Positions 54,143 through 63,036 of a stretch of 64,000 nucleotides of DNA are shown here, one piece after another. Position numbers and translations under genes: made by a program. Source of the DNA: Vagococcus allomyrinae (lineage in GTDB: Bacteria > Bacillota > Bacilli > Lactobacillales > Vagococcaceae); NCBI RefSeq assembly GCF_017829975.1, contig NZ_JAEEGA010000001.1, positions 186,001-250,000 on the forward strand, written 5' to 3'. Below the pieces are notes generated by a model that was not told where the DNA came from, searched no databases, and saw only the letters and a program-made list of their open reading frames with translations. Positions within the stretch are counted from its first letter, which is position 1, and the number at the start of each line of letters is the position of its first letter.

Positions 54143-55198
54143 ATGAAGACAATGAAAGTAGCTGTTTTTAATGGGGTTAAAGATATCCAAATAGAGGAAG
54201 CACCGTTGCCACAGGTTTATGGCGCCCATATTCTAATTAAGGTAAATGCCTGTGCGATTTGTACTTGGGAACAGCGAGTTTATACTGGGGTTAAAGAAGT
54301 GGTATTTCCTTTTATTGGTGGTCATGAAATTGCTGGAGAGGTTGTTGCAATCGGAGAAGGTGTTAATGATCGAATTTGGGAGATTGGTGATCAAGTTGTC
54401 TACGGCACTAATCTGGCTTGTGGTGATTGTTACCAGTGTAAAAGTGGCAATGAGCAAAATTGTTATAACTTTGATCATAGCAAGCAGTTACCAGGTTTAC
54501 CACATAAAGGGATGGGCGGCTTTTCAGAATACTTGTTGGTTGAACCCAAACATCTCTTTAAATACTGGAATGTTTCTGCCATCGAAGCGTCACTTTCCGA
54601 ACCATTATCTTGTGTGATTCACAGTTGTGAAACAGCTGATATTTCTTATGGAGATACTGTGGTAATTATTGGTTGTGGCATCATGGGACTACTTCATTTA
54701 CAGGTGGCACTTAAAAGTGGAGCTTCAGTTATTGTCAGTGACCCGCAAGAGGAGCGCTTAGAACTTGCAAAAACGTTAGGTGCTCATCATACTGTGAACC
54801 CCTCAAAGGAGAATCTGGAAGTGGCAGTTGATGAGATTACCCAACAAATTGGGGCCCAAGTTGTTTTCGATACAACACCTATTGCGGCGATTGTTGAGCA
54901 AGGCTTAGCTTTGTTGGCTAACAATGGAAAGCTAGTTTTATACTCGTCATTTTATCCTGATAAACCAGTTACGTTTAGTCCAGATACGATTCATAAAACA
55001 GCCTCACAGATTCAAGGGACAGCTAATTCCAACAGTCGAGACTTTATGCGAGCCGCTAAAATGATCAGTGAGGGTATTGTTGATATGACACCTTTTATCA
55101 GTCAAACCTATGGACTTGAGGCGATTCAAACAGGATTAGAGTCAGCCATCATAGGTGACAAATATCGGGTAGTGATTAACTTTATGGAGGGTAGATAA
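54143..55198 (+). CDS. Zinc-dependent polyol/sugar dehydrogenase (MDR family)
   Basis: 351-residue medium-chain dehydrogenase of the sorbitol/threonine dehydrogenase group. The catalytic zinc site is present (ACAICTWEQ and GGHEIAGEV), as are four structural-zinc cysteines (CGDCYQCKSGNEQNC, about 95-109). The nucleotide fold carries VVIIGCGIMGLLHLQVA. AGAAGGA precedes the first ATG. The stop abuts the aldolase start (TAAATG). With the aldolase it suggests oxidation of a polyol or polyol phosphate to a ketose followed by retro-aldol cleavage, but no transporter or kinase is adjacent. Confidence 0.85.
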   Translation: MKTMKVAVFNGVKDIQIEEAPLPQVYGAHILIKVNACAICTWEQRVYTGVKEVVFPFIGGHEIAGEVVAIGEGVNDRIWEIGDQVVYGTNLACGDCYQCKSGNEQNCYNFDHSKQLPGLPHKGMGGFSEYLLVEPKHLFKYWNVSAIEASLSEPLSCVIHSCETADISYGDTVVIIGCGIMGLLHLQVALKSGASVIVSDPQEERLELAKTLGAHHTVNPSKENLEVAVDEITQQIGAQVVFDTTPIAAIVEQGLALLANNGKLVLYSSFYPDKPVTFSPDTIHKTASQIQGTANSNSRDFMRAAKMISEGIVDMTPFISQTYGLEAIQTGLESAIIGDKYRVVINFMEGR

Positions 55199-56074
55199 AT
55201 GCTAGTGACTTTAAAGGATAGTTTAGTTCATGCTGAAAAAGAAAATAAAGCCGTGGGAGCTTTTAATGTACCAAATTATGAGACCTTGAGAGCCGTTATT
55301 CATGGAGCTGAAGAGTTGAATGTGCCGGTTATTATCCAACATGCAGAGGTTCATGAAAATTTAATGTCTCTCAGCGAAATTGGGCCAATGATGATTGCAA
55401 TGGCTAAAAAAGCTAAAGTGCCAGTCGCGGTCCATCTAGATCATGGGTCGTCCTTTGAGAAATGTATGGAGGCAATTCGTTTAGGCTTTACGTCGGTGAT
55501 GTACGATGCTTCAGACAAACCATTTGCACAAAATTTAGCTGAAACCAAAGAGATTGTAAAGATTGCTCACGCAGTAGATGTTTCAGTCGAAGCGGAACTT
55601 GGTAGTATCTATACGTCTGTGATTGGTGGTGGCGAGGGACGTGTTGAGCGAACGGCTGAGGAATTAAAACCAGAAAACATGTATACAGACCCTAAGTTAG
55701 CCAAGGAATTTGTAACTGAAACAGGGATCGATTGTCTGGCCATTGCTTTTGGAGCAGTTCATGGTCTATATTTGACAAAACCTCAACTGGATTTAAAGCG
55801 AATTAGTCAGATAAAACAGGAAATTGATCTGCCTTTTGTCATGCATGGTGGATCTGGTGTTTCTGCTGAAAATTATGCTGTAGCTATCAATAGCGGCATT
55901 CGCAAGATCAATTATTACACCTATATGAATCAAGCGGGCGGGCGAGAACTAGTCAATTATTTAGGGAGCCAAGAGGCGAATCAGCCGCCTTTTTTTGATA
56001 CCCTCTCATTGGTTGCTTATGAGGGGATGAAGCGAAATGTGAAAGAAGCGTTGGTAATTTTTAATCAGTTATAA
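55199..56074 (+). CDS. Class II ketose-bisphosphate aldolase (FbaA/GatY/KbaY family)
   Basis: 291-residue zinc aldolase. It opens with GAFNVPNYETLRAVIHGAEE, and metal or catalytic residues are in VAVHLDHGSSFEKC (about 78-91), AIAFGAVHGLY (about 180-190) and FVMHGGSGV (about 216-224). DYDAS-like YDASDKPF lies at 102. It yields DHAP plus an aldehyde from fructose- or tagatose-type (bis)phosphates. It is translated directly after the dehydrogenase. The exact ketose substrate is unknown. Confidence 0.88.
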   Translation: MLVTLKDSLVHAEKENKAVGAFNVPNYETLRAVIHGAEELNVPVIIQHAEVHENLMSLSEIGPMMIAMAKKAKVPVAVHLDHGSSFEKCMEAIRLGFTSVMYDASDKPFAQNLAETKEIVKIAHAVDVSVEAELGSIYTSVIGGGEGRVERTAEELKPENMYTDPKLAKEFVTETGIDCLAIAFGAVHGLYLTKPQLDLKRISQIKQEIDLPFVMHGGSGVSAENYAVAINSGIRKINYYTYMNQAGGRELVNYLGSQEANQPPFFDTLSLVAYEGMKRNVKEALVIFNQL

Positions 56075-56100
56075 AACAGTGCCAAGAGCTGTTTAAAACA

Positions 56101-56131
56101 AACACCTAACCCTCAAAGTTAGGTGTTTTTA
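56101..56131 (+). terminator. Terminator after the aldolase gene
   Basis: AACACCTAAC and GTTAGGTGTT form a perfect 10-bp stem around seven bases, followed by TTT. Confidence 0.75.
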
Positions 56132-56170
56132 GTGTGGTTACAGGTAGACATGACAAGATCATTTGATGGT

Positions 56171-56986
56171 TTAAATAGAGCGCTCTTTGGAAGGCAGTAC
56201 TCCAAGGACCTTCTTATAGCATTTTGAAAAATAGGAATCACTGTTAAAGCCAGTTGCTTCTGCTGCTTCTGCAACACTGGCATTTTTTTCTATTAATAAA
56301 AAGCGAGCTTGGTGAATGCGTAAAGACATTAAGTATTCATTGACGGTTTTTTGAGTCACCTCTTTGAAAATACGACAGAAATGGAATTTACTGATTCCAA
56401 TAGTGGCGCAAATATCATTAATTTGAATTCTCTCGCGATAATGTTCATTGATATAACTGATACTCTGTTTAACAATACTTGTTTTGCTGTTAGAGTCATT
56501 TATTTCAGTGTTTTGACTGAGCCATAAATTGCGAAATAACAGGATTAACATTGTTGTACAAAGTGCAACGGATGCTTTCTTATAATAATTCTTTCGGTTG
56601 AGCATTTCATTGATGATCAGATTAAAAATATTTTTTATCTCTTTATCGATGGTTATGTTTGAAAAGCGATTGTTAGTGGTGTCAAAGCCTAAACTTTGGC
56701 TGTGTTCATGGTCAATGATCAAGCAATAATAGCTACACACAGGCGTTAAGCTTTGAATACTGTGCAAGTGATTGGAATTTATGACGACGATATCCCCGAC
56801 TTTTGCAATGATTTTTTCTCCATTTGACGTAATGGAGGCAGTTCCTTCCATAATGTAAAGCATTTCAATATTGAGATGCCAGTGGGGGAAAATTTCGAAG
56901 GAGTCATTTAATAAGGTATTATAATGAAAAATAATTGGAAATGAAGGATCTGAAAAAAAATGAGTTTCGTAAAAAACTTTGGACAT
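56171..56986 (-). CDS. AraC family transcriptional regulator
   Basis: 271 residues: an N-terminal cupin-like effector domain (about 15-110, FEIFPHWHLNIEMLYIMEGT) and a C-terminal AraC double helix-turn-helix (about 175-270: INDICATIGISKFHFCRIFK; AEAAEATGFNSDSYFSKCYK). It diverges from the Gfo/Idh-ABC operon across 229 bases that include a cre-like site, so it is probably that operon's activator. ATG preceded by AAAGGAG on its strand. Confidence 0.92.
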   Translation of the reverse strand: MSKVFYETHFFSDPSFPIIFHYNTLLNDSFEIFPHWHLNIEMLYIMEGTASITSNGEKIIAKVGDIVVINSNHLHSIQSLTPVCSYYCLIIDHEHSQSLGFDTTNNRFSNITIDKEIKNIFNLIINEMLNRKNYYKKASVALCTTMLILLFRNLWLSQNTEINDSNSKTSIVKQSISYINEHYRERIQINDICATIGISKFHFCRIFKEVTQKTVNEYLMSLRIHQARFLLIEKNASVAEAAEATGFNSDSYFSKCYKKVLGVLPSKERSI

Positions 56987-57125
56987 AGAATCGCTCCTTT
57001 ATATTGGCATTAACTGGTCGTTAGGAAGGGCAGTTGGGTTCGACTCCATCATTTTGTCAGCTAGAAAGAAGACAGTGGGATGGGGATAGGACAGCAAGAT
57101 AGTGCTGATTTCTAGCAAGTAACTA

Positions 57126-57139
57126 TGTTTACGCTTCCA
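57126..57139. promoter_or_regulatory. Candidate CcpA (cre) site in the AraC / Gfo-Idh intergenic region
   Basis: The minus strand reads TGGAAGCGTAAACA, matching 12 of 14 cre positions with intact central CG and terminal TG/CA. It lies 77 bases before the Gfo/Idh start codon. Confidence 0.5.
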
Positions 57140-57215
57140 TTATTTTGTACTAGACTAAAGCTATAGAGATAATCATTTTATTGAAATTATAGCATAAGGG
57201 AAAGGTGGAAGCTAG

Positions 57216-58274
57216 ATGAAAAAGCTTAATGTCGGCGTTATTGGTGTTGGGAGTATTGCAAACGAACATATACAAGCCTATTTAAAAAATGATAATGTCA
57301 ATTTAATGGCTTTTTGTGATATTGATGAAGAACAATTAAAAAAAATGGGTGAGCAATATGGTGTTAAAAATTTATATACGAGTAAGGAGGAGATGTTAAA
57401 GGATTCAGCTATTGAAGCGGTCAGTGTCTGTACTTGGAATGCGGCTCATGCTGAGTGTACGGTGGCAGCTTTGAATGCTGGAAAGCATGTCCTGTGCGAA
57501 AAGCCAATGGCGACATCAAAAGAGGATGCTGAAAAAATGTTAGCAGCAGCTATCAGCAATGACCGGTTGTTAATGATTGGCTTTGTTAGACGGTTTGGAA
57601 ATGACACCAAAATTCTACAAGATTTTGTTAACAGTGACTTTTTTGGTGATCTGTACTTTGCTAAAGCCCAATATTTAAGACGACATGGCAATCCAGGAGG
57701 GTGGTTTGGAGATCAAAGTCGCTCAGGAGGTGGGCCTTTGATCGACTTAGGGGTTCATGTCATTGATTTGGTTCACTACTTACTAGGTCAACCAAAAGTT
57801 AGTTCGGTCTATGGTGCAACCTTTAGAAAACTGGAAAGTCGCAAATTTTTAAAAGATGAGACAGATTATTCCTCAGTCTCTAAATCCGATCATGATATTT
57901 TTGATGTGGAAGACTTAGCTACTGCAATGATTCGCTTTGATAATGGGGCAGTCTTATCGATTGATGCTAGCTTCAATTTAAATCTCAAAGACGATGTTGG
58001 CAAGATCGAGCTATTTGGAACGAAAGGTGGGGCCTGCCTCAATCCTGAAATTGAATTATTCACTGACATGAATGGTTACCTCACAGATATTAACTTTAAG
58101 CGCCAAACCTCATTAGATATGAATGGATTGTTTCAAAATGAAATCAATCACTATGTAGATGTACTGTTAAATCAGACTACCTGTCTGGCACCTGCTGAAG
58201 ATGGTCTAGCAATAATGAAAATTCTAGATGGAATATATGAATCAGCCCGAACTGGACATGAAGTAATATTCTAA
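57216..58274 (+). CDS. Gfo/Idh/MocA family NAD(P)-dependent oxidoreductase
   Basis: 352-residue sugar/inositol-type dehydrogenase. The Rossmann motif GVGSIANEHI (about 10-19), the catalytic EKP motif in HVLCEKPMATSKEDAEKML (about 92-110), and the C-terminal domain segment GGGPLIDLGVHVIDLVHYLL (about 170-189) with conserved Asp and His are intact. First gene of an operon with an ABC importer, an MDR enzyme and a second Gfo/Idh member. Substrate unknown; oxidation or epimerisation of a cyclic sugar or inositol-like compound is the family norm. Confidence 0.9.
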   Translation: MKKLNVGVIGVGSIANEHIQAYLKNDNVNLMAFCDIDEEQLKKMGEQYGVKNLYTSKEEMLKDSAIEAVSVCTWNAAHAECTVAALNAGKHVLCEKPMATSKEDAEKMLAAAISNDRLLMIGFVRRFGNDTKILQDFVNSDFFGDLYFAKAQYLRRHGNPGGWFGDQSRSGGGPLIDLGVHVIDLVHYLLGQPKVSSVYGATFRKLESRKFLKDETDYSSVSKSDHDIFDVEDLATAMIRFDNGAVLSIDASFNLNLKDDVGKIELFGTKGGACLNPEIELFTDMNGYLTDINFKRQTSLDMNGLFQNEINHYVDVLLNQTTCLAPAEDGLAIMKILDGIYESARTGHEVIF

Positions 58275-58295
58275 AAACGAATAGGGGAGAATACG

Positions 58296-59552
58296 ATGAA
58301 GTTGAGAAAAGGATTTGGATTAGTAGTCGCTGCATTGGCATTAAGCGTTGCTCTGGCAGGATGTGGTAGCAAGGAAAAGGAAGGGGCTAAAACAGCAGAG
58401 GATGAATTCACCTTAACCGTATGGACCCATCCTTTTGTTGGGACGGAGCTAAAAGAGGAGCAAGATCAAGTGTTTAATAAGATGGCAGATGATTTTAAAA
58501 AGGAATACCCTAAGGCGAAGATCGCCTTTGAAGAGATTCCTTGGGCGAATCGGGAACAAAAAATTATGACAGCTCTTTCTTCAAGTGATGGCCCAGATGT
58601 ATTTTATCTGATACCGGATATGATGACTCAGTTCGCCGATAAGGGCATTTTGGAACCGCTGGATGATCATTTAGGAGGGGACTTTGATGCTGCTGACTTT
58701 TCAGAAACATCTCTAGAGGCGGTCACATATGAGCAGAAAAAATATGGATTGCCTATCTTACGAGAAGTGCAGACCATGTTTTATAACACTGATATCTTAA
58801 AAGAAATTGGTGGTGATCCAGAAAAGCTACCTGAAACGTGGGAAGATTTTGATGCCTTAGCTGCTAAAGCAAAAGAAAAAGGCTATTATGGTCGTACTTT
58901 TGAAGGTGGCAGTACTTTAAATTCAACTCTTTATCCATTTATTTGGCAGGCTGGCGGAGATGTTGTCAAGAATAATAAAGCGGTAATTGACAGTCCAGAA
59001 GCCATTGAGGCTTTTACTGAGATTAAGAAGCTCTATGATGATGGTATTATTCCCAAAGATTCCATTAATGCCACCGAACAGACGGCCTTTCAAGAAGGCA
59101 AAATGCTAGCGGCCTACGGTACCGGGTATTTGATTACTTCCATGGCTGAGCAAGGCAAAGATAACTATGTGATTGGTGCTCCTTTGAAACATAAAGAGCA
59201 AGCCACTTTTGGTACAACGGGAATGTTCTCGGTAGCTTCTACGTCTAAAAATAAAGAAGCAGCAGCCAAGTTTGTGGAAGTGATGACCAATAGCGAGAAC
59301 ATGCAAGAGTTTTGTAAGCTGACTAATTATATTCCAGCTCGTACTTCTGCTCAAGTTATTTTTGATGACAATGAACGAATGAAAGAGTTGGCTCAATATG
59401 TGGAAATTGCCAATCCAGGCGTGATTCATCCTTCCGCTCGTATCTTTATGCCGAATGTTCAGGCCAAATTACAAGCGATGCTTGAAGGCAGTTTGTCACC
59501 AGCAGAAGCTGCGAAAGAGGCTAATGAGCTCATTCAAAATGAAATGAAATAG
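58296..59552 (+). CDS. ABC sugar transporter solute-binding lipoprotein
   Basis: 418-residue family 1 binding protein (MalE class). Signal peptide with lipobox LAGC (mature Cys23). EIPWANREQKIMTALSSSDG, PDVFYLIPDMMTQFADKG and GKMLAAYGTGYLITSMAEQG are typical. It captures the substrate for the two permeases encoded next. AGGGGAG precedes the ATG. Confidence 0.93.
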   Translation: MKLRKGFGLVVAALALSVALAGCGSKEKEGAKTAEDEFTLTVWTHPFVGTELKEEQDQVFNKMADDFKKEYPKAKIAFEEIPWANREQKIMTALSSSDGPDVFYLIPDMMTQFADKGILEPLDDHLGGDFDAADFSETSLEAVTYEQKKYGLPILREVQTMFYNTDILKEIGGDPEKLPETWEDFDALAAKAKEKGYYGRTFEGGSTLNSTLYPFIWQAGGDVVKNNKAVIDSPEAIEAFTEIKKLYDDGIIPKDSINATEQTAFQEGKMLAAYGTGYLITSMAEQGKDNYVIGAPLKHKEQATFGTTGMFSVASTSKNKEAAAKFVEVMTNSENMQEFCKLTNYIPARTSAQVIFDDNERMKELAQYVEIANPGVIHPSARIFMPNVQAKLQAMLEGSLSPAEAAKEANELIQNEMK

Positions 59553-59564
59553 AAAGGAAGGACA

Positions 59565-60509
59565 ATGAAAGTGGACAATACTGTGCAAACAAAAAAAGTG
59601 CGAACACGAGCGAAAGCTCCTTTCTCACTAAAAAATCACATGGCGAAATACGCGATTGTCTACGTATTCATGCTTCCGATTATGATCCACTTTGTGGTTT
59701 TCTTTTTAGCACCAATCGTCTTTAGTTTTATTATTACTTTTTTCGATTGGCCAATTATTGGAGACCCCGAATTTATTGGGTTAGGAAACTGGCAGAGATT
59801 TCTGGGCGATGCCATCGCCTGGAAATCTTTAAAGAATACGTTGATCTTTTCTGTTTACTATATCGTTCCTTCTATGGCAATCGGTCTGTTACTTGCTAAT
59901 TTAATAGTCACTCAAAAAACACGAGTGGGCAACTTTTTTAAAGGGATCTTCTTTTTACCAGTTGTCACGTCTTTTGTGGTAGTAGCAGGTATTTGGCAAT
60001 GGTTATTTAGAGGAACGGAAGAAGGGTTTATCAATCAGTTTTTAGCGATGTTCGGTCTTCCTGAACAAATGTTTTTATCTAGTTCTAGTCAGGCGATGAT
60101 CGTGTTAGCTGGACTAAGTATTTTCAAAATTATTGGCAGTACCATGATTTATTATTTTGCTGGTTTACAGGGGATTCCTGAAGAACTATACGAAGCAGCG
60201 AGAATTGATGGTGCCAGTAAGAAGTTAATCTTTTGGAAAATTACCTTTCCTTTATTAATGCCAATTCATTTTTATGTGGCAGTTATGACAACAATCGGCT
60301 CCTTCCAAGTTTTTGATTCGGCGTTCTTATTGACGAGTGGTGGGCCAAACTTTGCTACCAATACAATTGTTTATTACATGTATCAAGAAGGCTTTTCATC
60401 ACTGCGCCTTGGTTACGCCAGTGTGTTAGCCTATGTGTTATTCTTTATGGTCTTTTTAGTGTCATTAATACAGAAGAAGTTTTTAGGAAAAACCGTGGAT
60501 TACAGTTAG
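59565..60509 (+). CDS. ABC sugar transporter permease (MalF/UgpA type)
   Basis: 314 residues, six membrane helices after a basic N-terminal tail, and the coupling loop EELYEAARIDGASKKLIFWK (about 206-225). It forms the channel with the following permease. No ATPase gene is present in the visible operon. Confidence 0.93.
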   Translation: MKVDNTVQTKKVRTRAKAPFSLKNHMAKYAIVYVFMLPIMIHFVVFFLAPIVFSFIITFFDWPIIGDPEFIGLGNWQRFLGDAIAWKSLKNTLIFSVYYIVPSMAIGLLLANLIVTQKTRVGNFFKGIFFLPVVTSFVVVAGIWQWLFRGTEEGFINQFLAMFGLPEQMFLSSSSQAMIVLAGLSIFKIIGSTMIYYFAGLQGIPEELYEAARIDGASKKLIFWKITFPLLMPIHFYVAVMTTIGSFQVFDSAFLLTSGGPNFATNTIVYYMYQEGFSSLRLGYASVLAYVLFFMVFLVSLIQKKFLGKTVDYS

Positions 60510-60518
60510 GGAGGGAAA

Positions 60519-61340
60519 ATGATGGAAACTAAAAAAACATCCAAATTATCAATTGCGTTATTAATATTACTAGCAGTTCTCTTCCTAGTTCCTTTTGTGA
60601 TCATGGTTGTCGGCAGCTTTATGAAAATGAAACTGCCCATTGGTAATCCGTTTTCATGGATGATGAGTGGTGAACTAGGACTGGAAAACTTTAAACATAT
60701 CTTGCGTTATTCAGATTATCCTAAATGGTTGCTTAATTCGTTAATCATTACGATTATTCCAACCTTTTCGCAAATGTTTTTTGCCGCCATTTTAGGTTAC
60801 CTATTTTCCAAAAAAGATTTTTTTGGAAGAGAAGTGATTTTTTGGTTGATGATGGCAGTCATTATGGTGCCAACACAAATATTGATTATTCCAAGGTACA
60901 TTATGTTTAGTAAATTTGGTTGGATTAACACGTATTTACCATTAATCGTCCCACAACTTTGGGCGATTATGGGCGTCTTCTTAGTTCGTCAGTTTATGTC
61001 TCAATTACCAAAAGAACTTGAGGAAGCGGCTTTTATTGACGGGGCTAATGACTTTCAAATCTTCTTTAAGATCTTTATGCCTCTTTGTAAACCAGTGATT
61101 GCCACTGTGGGAACCTTTGCTTTTATCCAGTGTTGGAATGATTTGTTGACGCCGTTGATTTTCACCACTAGCCAAGAAATGTACCCAGTGACTGTTGGAC
61201 TGGCCTCAATGTTAACAAAAGAAGGTAACTTTGGCATTGAAATGGGAGGCTCAGTGTTATCTTTTGTGCCAACCTTCTTAATCTTTATCTTTTTCCAAAA
61301 ATATTTTACAAAAGGCATTGCTTTTTCTGGCAACAAATAA
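60519..61340 (+). CDS. ABC sugar transporter permease (MalG/UgpE type)
   Basis: 273 residues with six membrane helices and the coupling loop KELEEAAFIDGANDFQIFFK (about 168-187), ending in FFQKYFTKGIAFSGNK as MalG-type subunits do. Two adjacent ATG codons follow AGGGAGGG; either could be used. Confidence 0.92.
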   Translation: MMETKKTSKLSIALLILLAVLFLVPFVIMVVGSFMKMKLPIGNPFSWMMSGELGLENFKHILRYSDYPKWLLNSLIITIIPTFSQMFFAAILGYLFSKKDFFGREVIFWLMMAVIMVPTQILIIPRYIMFSKFGWINTYLPLIVPQLWAIMGVFLVRQFMSQLPKELEEAAFIDGANDFQIFFKIFMPLCKPVIATVGTFAFIQCWNDLLTPLIFTTSQEMYPVTVGLASMLTKEGNFGIEMGGSVLSFVPTFLIFIFFQKYFTKGIAFSGNK

Positions 61341-61436
61341 CCTTCAATACTTGCTAATTGAGCTGTCGTTATCATGCAGTAGTCTTTAGCAAAGGGAATT
61401 TCCAGTAGAAACAATACGTGATAAGGAGTGTACTCG

Positions 61437-62435
61437 ATGAAATATATAGGTGCAAGAAATGGGAAAGTGGCGATTTTTGAATCAGAAGTGCCACAGGCGA
61501 AACCTGGCTATGTCTTAATTAAGACAAGTTATTCTGCTATTAGTCCTGGGACTGAAATTACCATGATGGGAAATAGCAAGGGAGATATTGTGACGCTAGG
61601 ATACAGTGCAGCAGGCATTGTGGAAGAAATTGGTGAAAATGTGACGAATTTCAAAAAAGGCGACCGAGTAGCTTGCTACGGGGCTCCTTATGTTCAACAT
61701 GCGGAATATTTGGCAGTACCAAAGACGTTAGTTTGTTCCGTACCAGATCATGTGGACTTGAAAGAAGCTTGTTTAGCTGGGATTGGGGCAATTTCGATTC
61801 ACGCGTTGCGAAAAGCTGACTTACAGTTTGGTGAAACGAGTCTGGTTGTTGGTCTAGGAATTTTTGGGCAATTGATTGGTCAGATAGCAGAGAATGCTGG
61901 TCATCAAGTCATTGCTTTAAATCGTTCAAAACCTCGGGCGGATGTCTTTCAAGCGACAACAGGCATTGACACGTTTACCGATGAAACGGCTTTAGAGGCT
62001 CACATCAAAGCCGTTACTAACATGCAAGGTGTCGACGCCGTTTTTCTCTGTACCGGAGGCGATTCCAGTTATTTGACTAATAAGAGTTTAGAATGGTGTC
62101 GTGATAAAGGGAAAAGTGTGATTGTCGGTGACTTACAGCCTAATTATGAACGAACAACGATGTTTGCTAAAGAAATTGATATCTTAATTTCTCGGGCAGG
62201 TGGGCCAGGCCGTTATGATCCGAGTTATGAACGAGATGCTGTTGATTATCCATATGGTCAGGTACGTTGGACTGAAGGCCGTAATACAGCCGAATTTATC
62301 CGCCTACTGGCTAATAAGCGGATTGATGTTAGTGGTTATGTGACGAATATCACGGATTTAGATACGATCGATAGCACTTATCATGATTTGCAGCAGTCAG
62401 GCATTTCAGTCTTAACTCATATTATTCGTTATTAA
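61437..62435 (+). CDS. Zinc-less MDR family dehydrogenase
   Basis: 332-residue MDR protein. The usual catalytic-zinc ligands are replaced: the Cys position reads SYSAISPGTEIT, and the GHE motif is GYSAAGIVEEIG. The structural cysteine lobe is absent. The Rossmann motif is VVGLGIFGQLIGQIAE. The group resembles BchC-like and other MDR proteins that often sit beside Gfo/Idh oxidoreductases. ATG 61437 is chosen for the AAGGAG eight bases upstream. A hydride-transfer role on a cyclic sugar is inferred. Confidence 0.78.
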   Translation: MKYIGARNGKVAIFESEVPQAKPGYVLIKTSYSAISPGTEITMMGNSKGDIVTLGYSAAGIVEEIGENVTNFKKGDRVACYGAPYVQHAEYLAVPKTLVCSVPDHVDLKEACLAGIGAISIHALRKADLQFGETSLVVGLGIFGQLIGQIAENAGHQVIALNRSKPRADVFQATTGIDTFTDETALEAHIKAVTNMQGVDAVFLCTGGDSSYLTNKSLEWCRDKGKSVIVGDLQPNYERTTMFAKEIDILISRAGGPGRYDPSYERDAVDYPYGQVRWTEGRNTAEFIRLLANKRIDVSGYVTNITDLDTIDSTYHDLQQSGISVLTHIIRY

Positions 62436-62459
62436 GATAGAAGTAGAGGAGTCGTTTAA

Positions 62460-63035
62460 ATGATGTTACAAAATGAGGGGACAAAAGGTAGTCTGGAACT
62501 GTTAGTGTCCCGATTGATTGCAAACGAAAGTGTGTCTCCTGGCGCTGTGATTCATCAAAGTGGTGGCGAACAAGCGTTGATAGCCAGTGCTCAGCAAATT
62601 AAACCTTATCTAAGGATGGGAGGTGTTGTTCACTATCAACGAAGCCTACCAAGGGTGTCGGAGAGTCGCTATACTAGCACAATCGCTCTTGATCTATTGT
62701 GGATTCAGACGTATTTTGGTGATATTGTGCGACTTAAATCTTATACTCGAGGTCAGGCTTCCTCGAGGCAACTGTTTATAACGCTGCGTTTAGCCAATCA
62801 GGTGATTGTTCAGTATACGCTTAACAGCTTGGGAGATCTAAAAGAAAGTTTTAGTTTTGATTTTAGCTCTAAAGGCTATAATTTGGAGTTTGATGATCAA
62901 GTTCAGTCACCATTAACCCTAAACTTAGAGCTGATTCAAGATAGAGAGTTTGTGACAGAACTGAGTGAAACGGATATTAACCAGTTGAAACAGGTGATTG
63001 ATCAATTGGACAGCTCACTGAAAGGAGGGAACTGA
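62460..63035 (+). CDS. Unknown protein, possibly a stand-alone Gfo/Idh C-terminal-like domain
   Basis: I do not recognise this 191-residue protein by motif. Segments such as IALDLLWIQTYFGDIVRLKS and LFITLRLANQVIVQYTLN (about 75-125) recall the beta-sheet domain of Gfo/Idh/MocA enzymes, in which HxxDLLxWLxGE and TLRFANGxxxxL occur. There is no Rossmann fold, EKP motif or signal peptide. It lies between the MDR and second Gfo/Idh genes and ends one base before the latter's start, so a subunit or accessory role is plausible. Confidence 0.55.
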   Translation: MMLQNEGTKGSLELLVSRLIANESVSPGAVIHQSGGEQALIASAQQIKPYLRMGGVVHYQRSLPRVSESRYTSTIALDLLWIQTYFGDIVRLKSYTRGQASSRQLFITLRLANQVIVQYTLNSLGDLKESFSFDFSSKGYNLEFDDQVQSPLTLNLELIQDREFVTELSETDINQLKQVIDQLDSSLKGGN

Positions 63036-63036
63036 A

